Below are positions 10,401 through 18,059 of a stretch of DNA of 64,000 bases, piece by piece. The position numbers were made by a program, and so were the translations under genes. Origin of the DNA: Martinezella lusitana (lineage in GTDB: Bacteria > Pseudomonadota > Alphaproteobacteria > Rhizobiales > Rhizobiaceae); the NCBI RefSeq assembly GCF_900094565.1, contig NZ_FMAF01000002.1, forward strand, positions 186,001 to 250,000, written 5' to 3'. Within the stretch, counting starts at the first letter, position 1. Each line of letters starts with the position of its first letter. Under the pieces are notes generated by a model, which worked only from the letters and a program-made list of their open reading frames with translations, was not told the DNA's origin and ran no database searches.

Positions 10401-10961
10401 GAGACCAAGCTGGAGCGCAAGGTCGATGACTTCGAGTTTGCCTCCTATCTGATGTATCCGAAGGTCTTTACCGACTATGCGCTGGCCGCCGACACCTACG
10501 GCCCCGTTTCCGTGCTGCCGACACCAGCCTATTTCTATGGGCTGAAAGAAGGCGGAGAGCTGTTCGCCGAGATCGAACGCGGCAAGACGCTCGTCGTCGT
10601 CAACCAGGCGATGACGACGACCGACGACAAGGGCATGGTGACGGTGTTCTTCGAGCTCAACGGCCAGCCGCGCCGCATCAAGGTGCCGGATCGCGCCCAT
10701 GGCGCTTCCGGCAGCGCCATCCGCCGCAAGGCGGAAGCGGGCAACTCAGCCCATGTCGGCGCGCCGATGCCGGGCGTCATCTCCACCGTCTTCGTGGCCC
10801 CCGGCCAGGCCATCAAGGCCGGTGATGTGCTCGTTTCCATCGAGGCCATGAAGATGGAAACGGCGCTGCATGCGGAGAAGGACGGCACCATCGCAGAGGT
10901 GCTCGTGCGCGCCGGCGATCAGATCGATGCCAAGGACCTGCTGGTCGTCTACGGCACCTGA
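7500..10961 (+). CDS. pyc: Pyruvate carboxylase
   Basis: A 1153-residue single-chain biotin enzyme converting pyruvate, bicarbonate and ATP to oxaloacetate, the main anaplerotic reaction on sugars. The biotin carboxylase domain (residues 1 to ~450) carries the glycine-rich SWGGGGRGMR ATP loop. The carboxyltransferase domain (~530-820) starts at TTMRDGHQS and contains the metal-binding FHTHDTSG. The C-terminal carrier domain has EAMKMET with the biotinyl Lys at about 1118, matching the 1154-residue R. etli enzyme. The TTG start at 7500 is preceded by GAGGAG (7489-7494) and begins MPISKILVANRSEIAIRVFR. A strong terminator follows. Confidence 0.98.
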   Translation: MPISKILVANRSEIAIRVFRAANELGIKTVAIWAEEDKLALHRFKADESYQVGRGPHLARDLGPIESYLSIDEIIRVAKLSGADAIHPGYGLLSESPEFVDACDAAGIIFIGPRADTMRQLGNKVAARNLAISVGVPVVPATEPLPDDMAEVAKMAEEIGYPVMLKASWGGGGRGMRAIRDPKDLAKEVTEAKREAMAAFGKDEVYLEKLVERARHVESQVLGDTHGNVVHLFERDCSVQRRNQKVVERAPAPYLTDAQRQELATYSLKIAGATSYVGAGTVEYLMDADTGKFYFIEVNPRIQVEHTVTEVVTGIDIVKAQIHILDGFAIGTPESGVPKQADIRLNGHALQCRVTTEDPEHNFIPDYGRITAYRSAAGFGIRLDGGTAYSGAIITRFYDPLLVKVTAWASTPAETIARMDRALREFRIRGVATNLTFLEAIITHPKFRDNSYTTRFIDTTPELFQQVKRQDRATKLLTYLADVTVNGHPETRGRPTPSPKAAEPVLPYIDGKVPDGTKQLLDTLGPQKFAEWMRNEKRVLMTDTTMRDGHQSLLATRMRTYDIAHVAGTYARALPQLLSLECWGGATFDVSMRFLTEDPWERLSLIREGAPNLLLQMLLRGANGVGYTNYPDNVVKYFVRQAAKGGVDLFRVFDCLNWVENMRVSMDAVAEENKLCEAAICYTGDILNSARPKYDLKYYTDLAVELEKAGAHIIALKDMAGLLKPAAAKVLFKALREATGLPIHFHTHDTSGIAAATVLAAVDAGVDAVDAAMDALSGNTSQPCLGSIVEALKGTERDPGLDPEWIRRISFYWEAVRNQYAAFESDLKGPASEVYLHEMPGGQFTNLKEQARSLGLETRWHQVAQAYADANQMFGDIVKVTPSSKVVGDMALMMVSQDLTVADVVSPDREVSFPESVVSMLKGDLGQPPSGWPQALQKKALKGDKPYTVRPGSLLAEADLDAERKAIETKLERKVDDFEFASYLMYPKVFTDYALAADTYGPVSVLPTPAYFYGLKEGGELFAEIERGKTLVVVNQAMTTTDDKGMVTVFFELNGQPRRIKVPDRAHGASGSAIRRKAEAGNSAHVGAPMPGVISTVFVAPGQAIKAGDVLVSIEAMKMETALHAEKDGTIAEVLVRAGDQIDAKDLLVVYGT

Positions 10962-10981
10962 TCGTCGCTGATGAAATAAGG

Positions 10982-11013
10982 AAGGGGCGGCTCTCGGGCT
11001 CCGCCCCTTTTTT
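10982..11013 (+). terminator. Rho-independent terminator of pyc
   Basis: A 9-bp stem (10982-10990 with 11001-11009) and 10-nt loop end in an uninterrupted run of T. Confidence 0.92.
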
Positions 11014-11044
11014 TGAGTCTGGATATCGAGGTGGAATCGTATCG

Positions 11045-11866
11045 ATGACGAGCAAATTCCGGCATTTCGGGCAATATGACGTCATCCTCCTGCACGACGG
11101 CGTTTTCGAACCGTCGATTGATGTGCTCATCCATGCCGATGGCAGTGTTGCAAGGCAGCGTGTCATCGAGGCTTGGGGCAAGCCGACGCTTCGAGTGGAT
11201 GTAAACTGTTTCGCCCTGCGGGGTGCCGATGGCATCATTCTCGTGGACGCCGGTACGGGCACTTCGTGGGGACCCAATTACGGTCACGCGCGATCTGCAT
11301 TGCGTGAGGCGGGAATCGCGCCGGAACAGGTCCAGCACATATTGATCACCCATCTGCATGGCGATCATGCGCTCGGTCTGTTGGATGGAGACACCCCGTA
11401 TTTCCCCCATGCCGATGTGTTCGTGCCGGACAGGGATCTTGCCTTTTTCACCGATCCGGCCGCTCGGGAGGCAACACCGGAGGCGCGGCGCGGCGGCTTC
11501 AAGGTGGCCGAACAGCTCCAGCGAGTCTATGGGTCGCGAGTCCGACGGATCGAGGAAGGCCCTGTATTGGCCGGCATAGAGGCGCGGTCTCTGCCGGGCC
11601 ATACCCCCGGTCACACCGGTTATCTGGTTCGCGGCGAAGACAAGCATCTTCTGATCTGGGGCGATGCCTTGCATATGGGGAATCTTCAACCCGGTGATCC
11701 GAAGATCGGGCTGATCTTCGATCTCGATGCCGAGATGGCGTTGCGAACGCGCCAAGCCGTGCTGGAAGATGCCGCTCGCGAAGGCTGGATCATCGCCGGC
11801 GGCCATATCACCGGCTTCGGCCGCGTGCGGCGTGCCTCCGAAGGCTACCAGATCGTGCCGGTGTAA
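11045..11866 (+). CDS. MBL-fold metallo-hydrolase, lactonase-like motif set
   Basis: A 273-residue metallo-beta-lactamase-fold protein. It has the complete dinuclear zinc set in the order seen in AHL lactonases: HLHGDH (about residues 101-106), a His in LPGHTPGH, an Asp in WGDALH, and a later GGHITGF. No signal peptide is evident, so it is probably cytoplasmic. This fold includes lactonases, glyoxalase II-like enzymes, aryl sulfatases and others, so the substrate is open. It sits behind the pyc terminator and probably has its own promoter; a weak GAGGTGG precedes the ATG. The proximity to expR is noted, but quorum quenching is speculation. Confidence 0.8.
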   Translation: MTSKFRHFGQYDVILLHDGVFEPSIDVLIHADGSVARQRVIEAWGKPTLRVDVNCFALRGADGIILVDAGTGTSWGPNYGHARSALREAGIAPEQVQHILITHLHGDHALGLLDGDTPYFPHADVFVPDRDLAFFTDPAAREATPEARRGGFKVAEQLQRVYGSRVRRIEEGPVLAGIEARSLPGHTPGHTGYLVRGEDKHLLIWGDALHMGNLQPGDPKIGLIFDLDAEMALRTRQAVLEDAAREGWIIAGGHITGFGRVRRASEGYQIVPV

Positions 11867-11899
11867 AACACCCGGCTCGTTGCGGCTTGCCGCACGCTA

Positions 11900-12355
11900 T
11901 CAGACCGATTTGCGCATATGGACGATGAAGCCGCCCTTGAACGCCTCCTCACGGTCGATCGCATAGCCATTCTTCAGATAGAGCCGCACATTTTCGGCAA
12001 AAAGCTTGTTGGTATAGAGCCGGATTTCCCTGTGTCCCAGCGAGGCCGCGACATCCTCGGCGTGCGCCAGCAGCCTGCGGCCGATGCCCTGCCCCTGATG
12101 TGCCGGCGATACCGCGACATTCTCGATCAGCAGATGGTCGGCGCCCGGAACCATTTCGATCAGCGCGGCGAGCCTGCCTTCGATCTCCACGAGGTCGATG
12201 CGGTGCTTGCGAACGGCCTCCGCATAGTCCGCAACCATCGGCAGCGGCTCGCGACCGATGACGGGCACCCATTTGGCATAGGCTTCCCGCGTCAGCAGGC
12301 GAATGGTCTCGGCATCGTCGGCGGTCGCCGCGCGCAGAAAAAAGGGTTGCGTCAC
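11900..12355 (-). CDS. GNAT family N-acetyltransferase
   Basis: A 151-residue single-domain GNAT protein. The acetyl-CoA loop is visible as ENVAVSPAHQGQGIGRRLL (about residues 78-96), followed by the typical beta-5/helix region ending LYLKNGYA. The start is GTG 12355 with GGAGG a normal distance upstream on the minus strand. It lies 30 bp beyond the importer ATPase gene on the same strand and could be its last gene. The substrate (amine, amino acid or antibiotic) cannot be inferred. Confidence 0.85.
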   Translation of the reverse strand: MTQPFFLRAATADDAETIRLLTREAYAKWVPVIGREPLPMVADYAEAVRKHRIDLVEIEGRLAALIEMVPGADHLLIENVAVSPAHQGQGIGRRLLAHAEDVAASLGHREIRLYTNKLFAENVRLYLKNGYAIDREEAFKGGFIVHMRKSV

Positions 12356-12385
12356 TCTCGTTGCCTCCGGCGAGCGGTCCGATCC

Positions 12386-13147
12386 TCAAATATCGTAGCT
12401 GTGACCGGCATTCAGCGTCGAGATGAACTGCTTGGTGCGCTCCTGCGACGGTGAGCCGAAGATGCTGCGGGAGGAACCTGTCTCGACGATGTTGCCCGCC
12501 TCGAGGAAAACCACATTGTTGGCGATCTTCGAGGCAAGCCGCAGATCATGTGTCGCCATGACCATGGTTGTGCCTTCGTTGGCGAGCTTGCCGAGGACAT
12601 CGACCACTTCGGCCGCGAGTTCCGGATCGAGCGCCGAGGTCGGCTCGTCGCAGAGCAGCACGCGCGGCGAGGGCGCAAGCGCCCGGGCGATCGCGACGCG
12701 CTGCTGCTGCCCGCCCGACAGAGTCGAGGGCCACGCATCCATCTTGTGCGCCATGCCGACCTTAGTCAGCAGTTCGACGGCGCGGGCGCGGGCCTTGTCC
12801 GCCGGCCAGCGCAGCACGGTAGTCAGGCCCTCCATGACGTTCTGGATCGCCGTCTGATGGGGAAAGAGCTGAAAATTCTGGAAGACCATGCCGGTCTGGC
12901 GGCGGATTTTCTGGATCTCCTGCCAAGTGGGCCTCTTGCCCGGGAGGAAGGTGGCCGTTTCCTCGCCGATGCGGATGGTGCCGGCAGTCGGAATTTCCAG
13001 AAGGTTGATGCAGCGCAGAAGCGTGCTCTTGCCGCCGCCAGAGGGGCCGACCAGAGCCGTCACGGTGCCTTCCGGGATCAGCAGGCTGATATCTTTCAGG
13101 ATGACATTGTCGCCGAAGCGTTTTTCGATATGCGACAGCTCGATCAT
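12386..13147 (-). CDS. Polar amino acid ABC transporter ATP-binding protein (GlnQ/TcyC type)
   Basis: A 253-residue ATPase of the polar amino acid uptake family. Walker A is GPSGGGKST, the Q-loop lies in MVFQNFQLFPH, the signature is LSGGQQQRVAIARAL, and Walker B is LLCDEPTSALDPE with a switch His in ATHD. It overlaps the permease gene by 4 bases (ATGA), indicating translational coupling. It powers uptake through the permease encoded just upstream in the operon. Sequence does not fix the amino acid; the binding protein resembles cystine/FliY-type members. Confidence 0.93.
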   Translation of the reverse strand: MIELSHIEKRFGDNVILKDISLLIPEGTVTALVGPSGGGKSTLLRCINLLEIPTAGTIRIGEETATFLPGKRPTWQEIQKIRRQTGMVFQNFQLFPHQTAIQNVMEGLTTVLRWPADKARARAVELLTKVGMAHKMDAWPSTLSGGQQQRVAIARALAPSPRVLLCDEPTSALDPELAAEVVDVLGKLANEGTTMVMATHDLRLASKIANNVVFLEAGNIVETGSSRSIFGSPSQERTKQFISTLNAGHSYDI

Positions 13148-13824
13148 GCCTGCGCCTCCAGCGTGCCGCCGGAGCGGGCGAAACGGCGTTCGAGATAGCC
13201 CTGCAGCGTCGAGAGGAACGTGCTGAGCACGAGATAGATGATGGCGGCCTCGATATAGAGGATCAACGGCTCATAGGTCGTCGCCACGATGCGCTGCGCG
13301 GCCTGGAACAGCTCCGGCACGGTGATCGCGGCGGCAAGCGAGGTATCTTTGACGAGCGAGATGAAGGTGTTCGACAGTGGCGGCACGGCGACGCGGGCGG
13401 CCTGCGGCAGGATGGTGCGGCTCATCGCCTGGCGCCAGTTCATGCCGATGGAATAGGCCGCTTCCCACTGGCCCTTGGGCACCGAGGAGATGACGGCGCG
13501 GATAATCTCGGACGAATAGGCGCCGACGTTCAGCGTGAAGCCGATGATGGCGGCCGGGAAGGCATCGAGCAGGATGCCGAGGCTTGGCAGGCCGTAGAAG
13601 ATGACAAAGAGCTGCACCAGAAGCGGCGTGCCGCGGATCACCCAGACGTAGAAGCGCGCGACGGCGACCAACGGCCGCGGGCCGAACAGCCTGACAACGG
13701 CGGTGACGAGCCCGAGCAGCAGGCCGAGAACGAAGGTGATGAGGGTGAGCGGGATAGTGAAGACGAGCCCTGCCCAAAGCAGCGAGCCCAAAGAGTCCCA
13801 CATCAGTTGCAACCAGTGCTCCAA
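13144..13824 (-). CDS. Polar amino acid ABC transporter permease
   Basis: A 226-residue inner-membrane permease of the HisM/GlnP family with about five membrane segments. It has the conserved cytoplasmic EAA-like loop around EAAYSIGMNWRQAMSRTILPQA and the RGTPLLVQLFVIFYGLP motif of amino acid permeases. Only one permease gene is present, so the channel is probably a homodimer, as in cystine and glutamine systems. It is transcribed between the binding-protein and ATPase genes. Confidence 0.93.
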   Translation of the reverse strand: MEHWLQLMWDSLGSLLWAGLVFTIPLTLITFVLGLLLGLVTAVVRLFGPRPLVAVARFYVWVIRGTPLLVQLFVIFYGLPSLGILLDAFPAAIIGFTLNVGAYSSEIIRAVISSVPKGQWEAAYSIGMNWRQAMSRTILPQAARVAVPPLSNTFISLVKDTSLAAAITVPELFQAAQRIVATTYEPLILYIEAAIIYLVLSTFLSTLQGYLERRFARSGGTLEAQA

Positions 13825-13848
13825 GGAGAAGCGCCTTTCGATAAGAGA

Positions 13849-13876
13849 ATGCGTCCGGAGATGACCCCGGACGCAT
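13849..13876 (-). other. Intercistronic hairpin after binding-protein gene
   Basis: A perfect 10-bp stem (13849-13858 with 13867-13876) lies in the 87-bp gap between the binding-protein and permease genes. Such stems commonly protect the upstream message, giving more binding protein than permease. On the minus strand it has no following T-run, so read-through is expected. Confidence 0.6.
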
Positions 13877-13911
13877 CTTTTTCACAAATTGGTGTTTCTG
13901 CCTATTCCCAC

Positions 13912-14685
13912 TTACTTCGAAACGTCCTGTCCGAAGTACTTCTGCGAGATCTTGGTATAGGTGCCGTCGGCCTTGATATCGGCCAGTGCCTTGTTGATGG
14001 CAGCCTGCAGCTCCGGCTCGCCCTTGCGGATGATGGCGGCGGAATAATCGGCATTGGCCTGCTGGGCGACGATCTTCACCGGCGCGTCGGGCTTGTGCTT
14101 CTTGAAATCGAGGAAGGAGAGGCTGTCATTGATCGTCGCGTCGGCGCGGCCTGTCAGCACGAGCTGGATCGACTGGTCGAAGCCGTCGGTGCCGACCAGT
14201 TCGGCGCCGGACTGCTGGGCGAGCTTGCCGAAATTGCTGGTCAGCGACTGCGCTGATTTCTTGCCCTTGAGGTCGGCGAAATCCTTGATGTCCTTATTGC
14301 CTTCCTTGACGATCAGCACGGCTTTCGAGGCAATGTAGGGATCGGAGAAATCATATTTCTGCTTGCGGGCATCGGTGATGCCAACTTCGTTGATGACCGT
14401 GTCGTAGCGGTTGGCGTCGAGACCGGCGATCAGGCCGTCCCACTTGCCTTCCAGGAACTGCGCCTTGACGCCGAGCTTGCCGGCGATGGCTTCGGCGATC
14501 TCGACATCGAAGCCGGTGAGCTTGCCGCTCTCGTCGTGATAGGTGAAGGGCGCATAGGTGCCTTCCGTGCCGACCTTCAGCACGCCGGCGGTCTGGATCG
14601 CCTTGAGGTTGTCGCCGGCATGGGCGGGCAGGAGAAACGCAGCCTGCACGAGGGCGGCGGCAGCAACAGTCTTCAACCAGTTCAT
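13912..14685 (-). CDS. Polar amino acid ABC transporter periplasmic binding protein
   Basis: A 257-residue solute-binding protein of family 3 (FliY/TcyA/ArtJ type). A cleavable signal peptide covers about residues 1-22, ending in PAHAG. The family motif GTEGTYAPFTYHDESGKLTGF follows, then FDVEIAEAIAGKLG and the mid-protein YDFSDPY. ATG 14685 is preferred over an upstream in-frame ATG at 14733 because it gives a proper signal peptide and has GGAAG upstream. It is the first gene of the importer operon. The ligand is probably a polar or sulfur amino acid, inferred from family only. Confidence 0.93.
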   Translation of the reverse strand: MNWLKTVAAAALVQAAFLLPAHAGDNLKAIQTAGVLKVGTEGTYAPFTYHDESGKLTGFDVEIAEAIAGKLGVKAQFLEGKWDGLIAGLDANRYDTVINEVGITDARKQKYDFSDPYIASKAVLIVKEGNKDIKDFADLKGKKSAQSLTSNFGKLAQQSGAELVGTDGFDQSIQLVLTGRADATINDSLSFLDFKKHKPDAPVKIVAQQANADYSAAIIRKGEPELQAAINKALADIKADGTYTKISQKYFGQDVSK

Positions 14686-15111
14686 AATTTTCTTCCGTTT
14701 CTTGAGAGCGGTTTCAATCAATGTCGCATACATCGCAGAAAAATTGCATCACGGAAGCGTAGAAAACTGCGAAACGATTGGGCAATTGCGAATATTTTTC
14801 TCAAAGAACAGCCGATCTAGCCGTCAGGAGAGCCGAGGCTTCCGTCTCCGTCGATAATTGCTGACTGATGTGGCAGTGCAGCATGGTGACAATTCTGAAT
14901 GTTGCCCTACTTCTCCCGGTGTTGCTCCATTTCTCTCAATGTTGCCCGTTGCGTCATGTGATTGTTGTTTGGTGCGGCATCGTTCACGCAGGGCGTGCGC
15001 CATGAATGTCTCCTGGCGGCTTGCCGGGAGACGCCGGCGGCAATCGAAATGCGTTTCTACTACGAAGTGAAGTGCAGGAATTGATCTGACACAGCCCGAA
15101 GAGGTGACGAA
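14686..15111. other. Gene-free intergenic segment, possible insertion-sequence end
   Basis: The 426 bp between the importer operon and the esterase gene hold no supportable gene. The notable content is the 20-bp-period repeat at 14901-14948. The TTG start of the next gene is preceded by GAGGTG at 15101-15106. Confidence 0.6.
14901..14948. repeat. Three direct repeats with exact 20-bp period
   Basis: TGTTGC(C/T)C begins at 14901, 14921 and 14941. The first two units share further sequence (..ACTTCTC.. against ..ATTTCTC..). A spacing of two helical turns suggests protein binding on one DNA face. They may be an operator for the downstream esterase gene or the multiple transposase sites typical of IS21-family ends. 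Confidence 0.65.
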
Positions 15112-16179
15112 TTGCCCATCATTGCGTGCTGGCGGCCTTGGCCGGTTACTAGGCTTGTTGTCGTGGCTGCGTCTTTCCTTCTGGGTTTGTCTACTTTCAT
15201 GCCGGCCTTTGCGGCGGAAACGACTGAGCGGCCATCGAAATGGATCGGCCGCGTTGCTGCTGATGACGCAGCTTTTGGCTGGCCTGGCAGCGGTTTCGCG
15301 CTTCGTTTCGAAGGCAGATCGCTCTCCGTCACGCTCGTTGATACCGGAAAAAACAGTCTGGTGATCGAAGTGGATGGCGTTCCCCAGCGCCTCGATCTGC
15401 AGGCGGGGAAGCACCAATACCAGCTTGCCGACGGGTTGCAGCAAGGCGTCCATGATGTTCGCGCGACGCGCCGCACCGAGGGATGGATTGGCGATACCAT
15501 ATTCGTTTCGGCGGAAACGGACGGTTCATTTCTCCCACCGTCAGCCCCGAGGGATGAACTGGTGGCCATAGGGGACTCCATCACCGCCGGCTATGGCGTC
15601 GAGGGCGTCGGCCCCGGATGCAAATTCAGCCCCGAGACGGAAAATCAATACCTGACATATACCGCCGTAGCAGCGCGTAGTCTGGGAATGGAACTGACGA
15701 CGCTCGCGGTTTCGGGAATCGGTCTTTCGCATGCCGGCAAAGGCACGAAAACCATGGCTGACGTGATGGATAACGTGACGCCGTTGAGACATGGCGCACC
15801 CAGCGCTCCCAATGAACGCGTTTCCGCGGTGGTTATCAATTTGGGAACGAACGACTTCTCGGGCAACAAGAATCCCAGCGATTTTGTCGATGAATACGTC
15901 AAGCTCGTCGCCAGGCTGAGGCATCAATTTCCGAAGGCGTATCTATACGCCGCACTCGGTCCGATGATGTCCCAGAAGGATTTCGACGTGGCGGAGAAAG
16001 CAATTGAACTCGCCGTCCAGACGAGCGCCGCGAAAGGCGAAAATCGTCTGCGCTATCTGAACTTGCGGGTCAAACCGACAGATTTCGGATGCGATTGGCA
16101 TCCAAGCCGCAGCACCAATGCGGCAATGGCAACAGTGTTGGAACAGGCAATCAAAGCGGATCGGGGCCTTCATGATTAA
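15112..16179 (+). CDS. Exported SGNH/GDSL esterase, CE2-like
   Basis: A 355-residue protein with a signal peptide (about residues 1-34, ending AFAAE). An N-terminal beta-rich domain (~40-145) is followed by an SGNH hydrolase domain. Catalytic elements are GDS with Ser at ~156 (VAIGDSITAGYG), the block III motif NLGTNDF, and a terminal DWHPS with Asp ~328 and His ~330. This architecture matches carbohydrate esterase family 2 de-acetylases. It overlaps the acyltransferase gene by 8 bases, so deacylation and acylation of the same extracellular glycan is a reasonable inference. Codon use looks less GC-biased than in neighbouring genes. The start is TTG 15112. Confidence 0.82.
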   Translation: MPIIACWRPWPVTRLVVVAASFLLGLSTFMPAFAAETTERPSKWIGRVAADDAAFGWPGSGFALRFEGRSLSVTLVDTGKNSLVIEVDGVPQRLDLQAGKHQYQLADGLQQGVHDVRATRRTEGWIGDTIFVSAETDGSFLPPSAPRDELVAIGDSITAGYGVEGVGPGCKFSPETENQYLTYTAVAARSLGMELTTLAVSGIGLSHAGKGTKTMADVMDNVTPLRHGAPSAPNERVSAVVINLGTNDFSGNKNPSDFVDEYVKLVARLRHQFPKAYLYAALGPMMSQKDFDVAEKAIELAVQTSAAKGENRLRYLNLRVKPTDFGCDWHPSRSTNAAMATVLEQAIKADRGLHD

Positions 16180-17245
16180 CGAACGCGTACTGTCAATTCG
16201 GCAATCAAACTCGAAGCATTTTGAATCTCTCCAGGTACTTCGGTTCGCGGCGGCTTTCGCGGTCGTTCTCTTCCATTTCGGAAGCGGTCTCACGATACAA
16301 TATCATCTCGATCGCAACTATCTTGGCATGGGCGCAGCCGGCGTCGACGTTTTCTTCGTTCTGAGTGGATTTATCATCAGCTACTCCTCCGATCCGGCAC
16401 GTGGGGTTGCTTATTTCGCACGCAAGCGACTTTCCAGAATCGTTCCGCTCTACTGGCTGCTGACGTTCGCGATTATCTTGATTGCGCTTGTGAAGCCCAA
16501 CCTGCTCAACTCGACGATCGTGAGCGTGGAGACTGTGGTTAAATCTCTTCTTTTCATCCCTTATGAGAAAAGCGGAGGCGCGATACAGCCGATCCTGTTT
16601 CTGGGTTGGACGCTCTGTTACGAGATGTTTTTCTACATGATTTTCGGTGCCTGCCTGCTGTTTGGCGCCAAGGCGACATGGTATGCCTGCGCAATCGTCC
16701 TATCCCTGGTGGCACTGGGTGCGATCTGGCCGCACGGGTCTGTCGAATGGCGTTTCTACACAAGTCCGATATTGATCGAGTTCGCTCTCGGCATGATGCT
16801 TCACAAAGCATACTCCGCGTCCAGCGCCTTCAGGAGTGGATCGAATACCGTCGCGGTTGCTCTGGTTATTTTAGCGTGCGGAGCCCATTTCCTCATCACG
16901 ACACTCGCCGGCCCCAATATTTTCGCCTCGAGCCTGTTGGCTGTCCTTCTGGTCTCGGGCTTCCTGCTCATGCGGCTGCCTGCCGGAAAAATATTGGCTA
17001 CCCTGGTTCTCCTCGGCGACGCTTCCTACTCGCTTTACCTCATACACCCCTACACATTGCAGCTTCCGATCAAATTGCTGGGCGACCACTTTTCCATATC
17101 CTTTGTGACGGGAATATTGGTCCTGGTTACGCTTTGCACGATTGGGATCTCTGTGATGCTTCTGAAGTTTTTTGAGCGACCGATGCAGGCTTTTCTGATG
17201 AGGCGTTCGAAACCTATCGGGCAGCCTGTCGTTCAGGCGGAATAA
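16172..17245 (+). CDS. Acyltransferase 3 family membrane protein (OafA/ExoZ-like)
   Basis: A 357-residue integral membrane O-acyltransferase with about ten hydrophobic segments. Family features include LQVLRFAAAFAVVLFHF near the N-terminus (catalytic His), FFVLSGFIISYSS, ARKRLSRIVPLYW, and the terminal SYSLYLIHP. Such proteins add acetyl or succinyl groups to exopolysaccharide, O-antigen or glycans at the inner membrane. ATG 16172 lies inside the end of the esterase gene, so the pair is translationally coupled. GC bias is weaker than in flanking genes, hinting at transfer. The polysaccharide target is unknown. Confidence 0.85.
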   Translation: MINERVLSIRQSNSKHFESLQVLRFAAAFAVVLFHFGSGLTIQYHLDRNYLGMGAAGVDVFFVLSGFIISYSSDPARGVAYFARKRLSRIVPLYWLLTFAIILIALVKPNLLNSTIVSVETVVKSLLFIPYEKSGGAIQPILFLGWTLCYEMFFYMIFGACLLFGAKATWYACAIVLSLVALGAIWPHGSVEWRFYTSPILIEFALGMMLHKAYSASSAFRSGSNTVAVALVILACGAHFLITTLAGPNIFASSLLAVLLVSGFLLMRLPAGKILATLVLLGDASYSLYLIHPYTLQLPIKLLGDHFSISFVTGILVLVTLCTIGISVMLLKFFERPMQAFLMRRSKPIGQPVVQAE

Positions 17246-17253
17246 AATCCCGG

Positions 17254-17523
17254 CTATCTGGCGGCGGTTGAAGGGATCTCTTGCGAGGCGCTCCCTGGCT
17301 TGCGCCTGGCGGGTGCCGGCAATAGCGGATTTGGCCCGCGGCGGATATTGATCTCGAACCGGCTTCGCAGCTGCGGAGTATCACAGAATTCCTCTGGAGT
17401 GAGCTCGTCGTCGCGTTCGTTGAGCCCTGCGGCTGCGACTTCGCCTGGACAAGTCCTTGCCCGGCTTCCCACATGAAACTGCTCGCCATCCCAACCCGAA
17501 GAGGCGCTTGATATCAATTCCAT
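17254..17523 (-). CDS. Hypothetical small protein, doubtful
   Basis: An 89-residue reading frame fits the gap between the convergent acyltransferase gene and the divergent marR gene. I recognise no family. It has no membrane segment, is Pro/Arg-rich at the C-terminus, and no Shine-Dalgarno site is visible. Third-position GC is only moderate. Its start codon lies within the palindromic operator, which would allow shared control if it is real. It may be a chance frame. Confidence 0.25.
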   Translation of the reverse strand: MELISSASSGWDGEQFHVGSRARTCPGEVAAAGLNERDDELTPEEFCDTPQLRSRFEINIRRGPNPLLPAPARRKPGSASQEIPSTAAR

Positions 17524-17557
17524 AACAGTTTATATAACAAGTTATGTAAATTGTTAT
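17522..17557. promoter_or_regulatory. Palindromic MarR-type operator
   Basis: ATAAC-AA-GTTAT (17534-17545) is a perfect central palindrome, flanked by ATAACA (17522-17527) and TTGTTAT (17551-17557). This AT-rich nested repeat directly upstream of the MarR gene is the expected form of an autorepression operator. Confidence 0.7.
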
Positions 17558-17567
17558 GGAGGACACC

Positions 17568-18059
17568 TTGGCTGAGGATATCGTGAAATCGCTGGGTTTC
17601 CTTTGCCTGGGCAGCCGCTTTCGCCGTATCGGCGAACGCCTTCAGGCGGATACGCAGCAGATCATGGTGGAGTTCGGCGTCTCCCTCCAGTCGGCCCAAT
17701 ATCCCTTCCTCGCGGCGATCGACCGCGCCGGCCCGATGACGATAGGCGAACTTGCCCAGGCCGTCGGCATCACCCAGCCGGGTGCCACGCGCACCATCTC
17801 GCAGCTTCTGGAGCTGGGTTACGTCGACATGCAGGCCTCGGCCGAGGATCAGCGCCGAAGGCTGGTTTCGCTGACGCCAAAGGGCCGGGAACTCGTCGAT
17901 TATTCGAAACGATCGGTCTGGCCGCGCATCGAACAGGCGGTGACCGAGCTTTGCGGCGATCTCTCCGGACCGATCCTGCAACAGCTCGCCGCGATCGAGG
18001 ACGGGCTTGCCGAAGCGCCGCTTGCCCGTCGAGGTGTCGATAAGGAGCAGAAATCATGA
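17568..18059 (+). CDS. MarR family transcriptional regulator
   Basis: A 163-residue winged-helix regulator. The recognition region is MTIGELAQAVGITQPGATRTISQLLELGYV (about residues 54-83) and the wing follows as DQRRRLVSLTPKGRE. TTG 17568 is chosen because GGAGG (17558-17562) has ideal spacing to it; ATG 17556 has no ribosome-binding site and lies in the operator. The stop overlaps the following GNAT gene (ATGA), so both are co-transcribed. It probably represses its own operon and is relieved by a small ligand. Confidence 0.85.
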   Translation: MAEDIVKSLGFLCLGSRFRRIGERLQADTQQIMVEFGVSLQSAQYPFLAAIDRAGPMTIGELAQAVGITQPGATRTISQLLELGYVDMQASAEDQRRRLVSLTPKGRELVDYSKRSVWPRIEQAVTELCGDLSGPILQQLAAIEDGLAEAPLARRGVDKEQKS

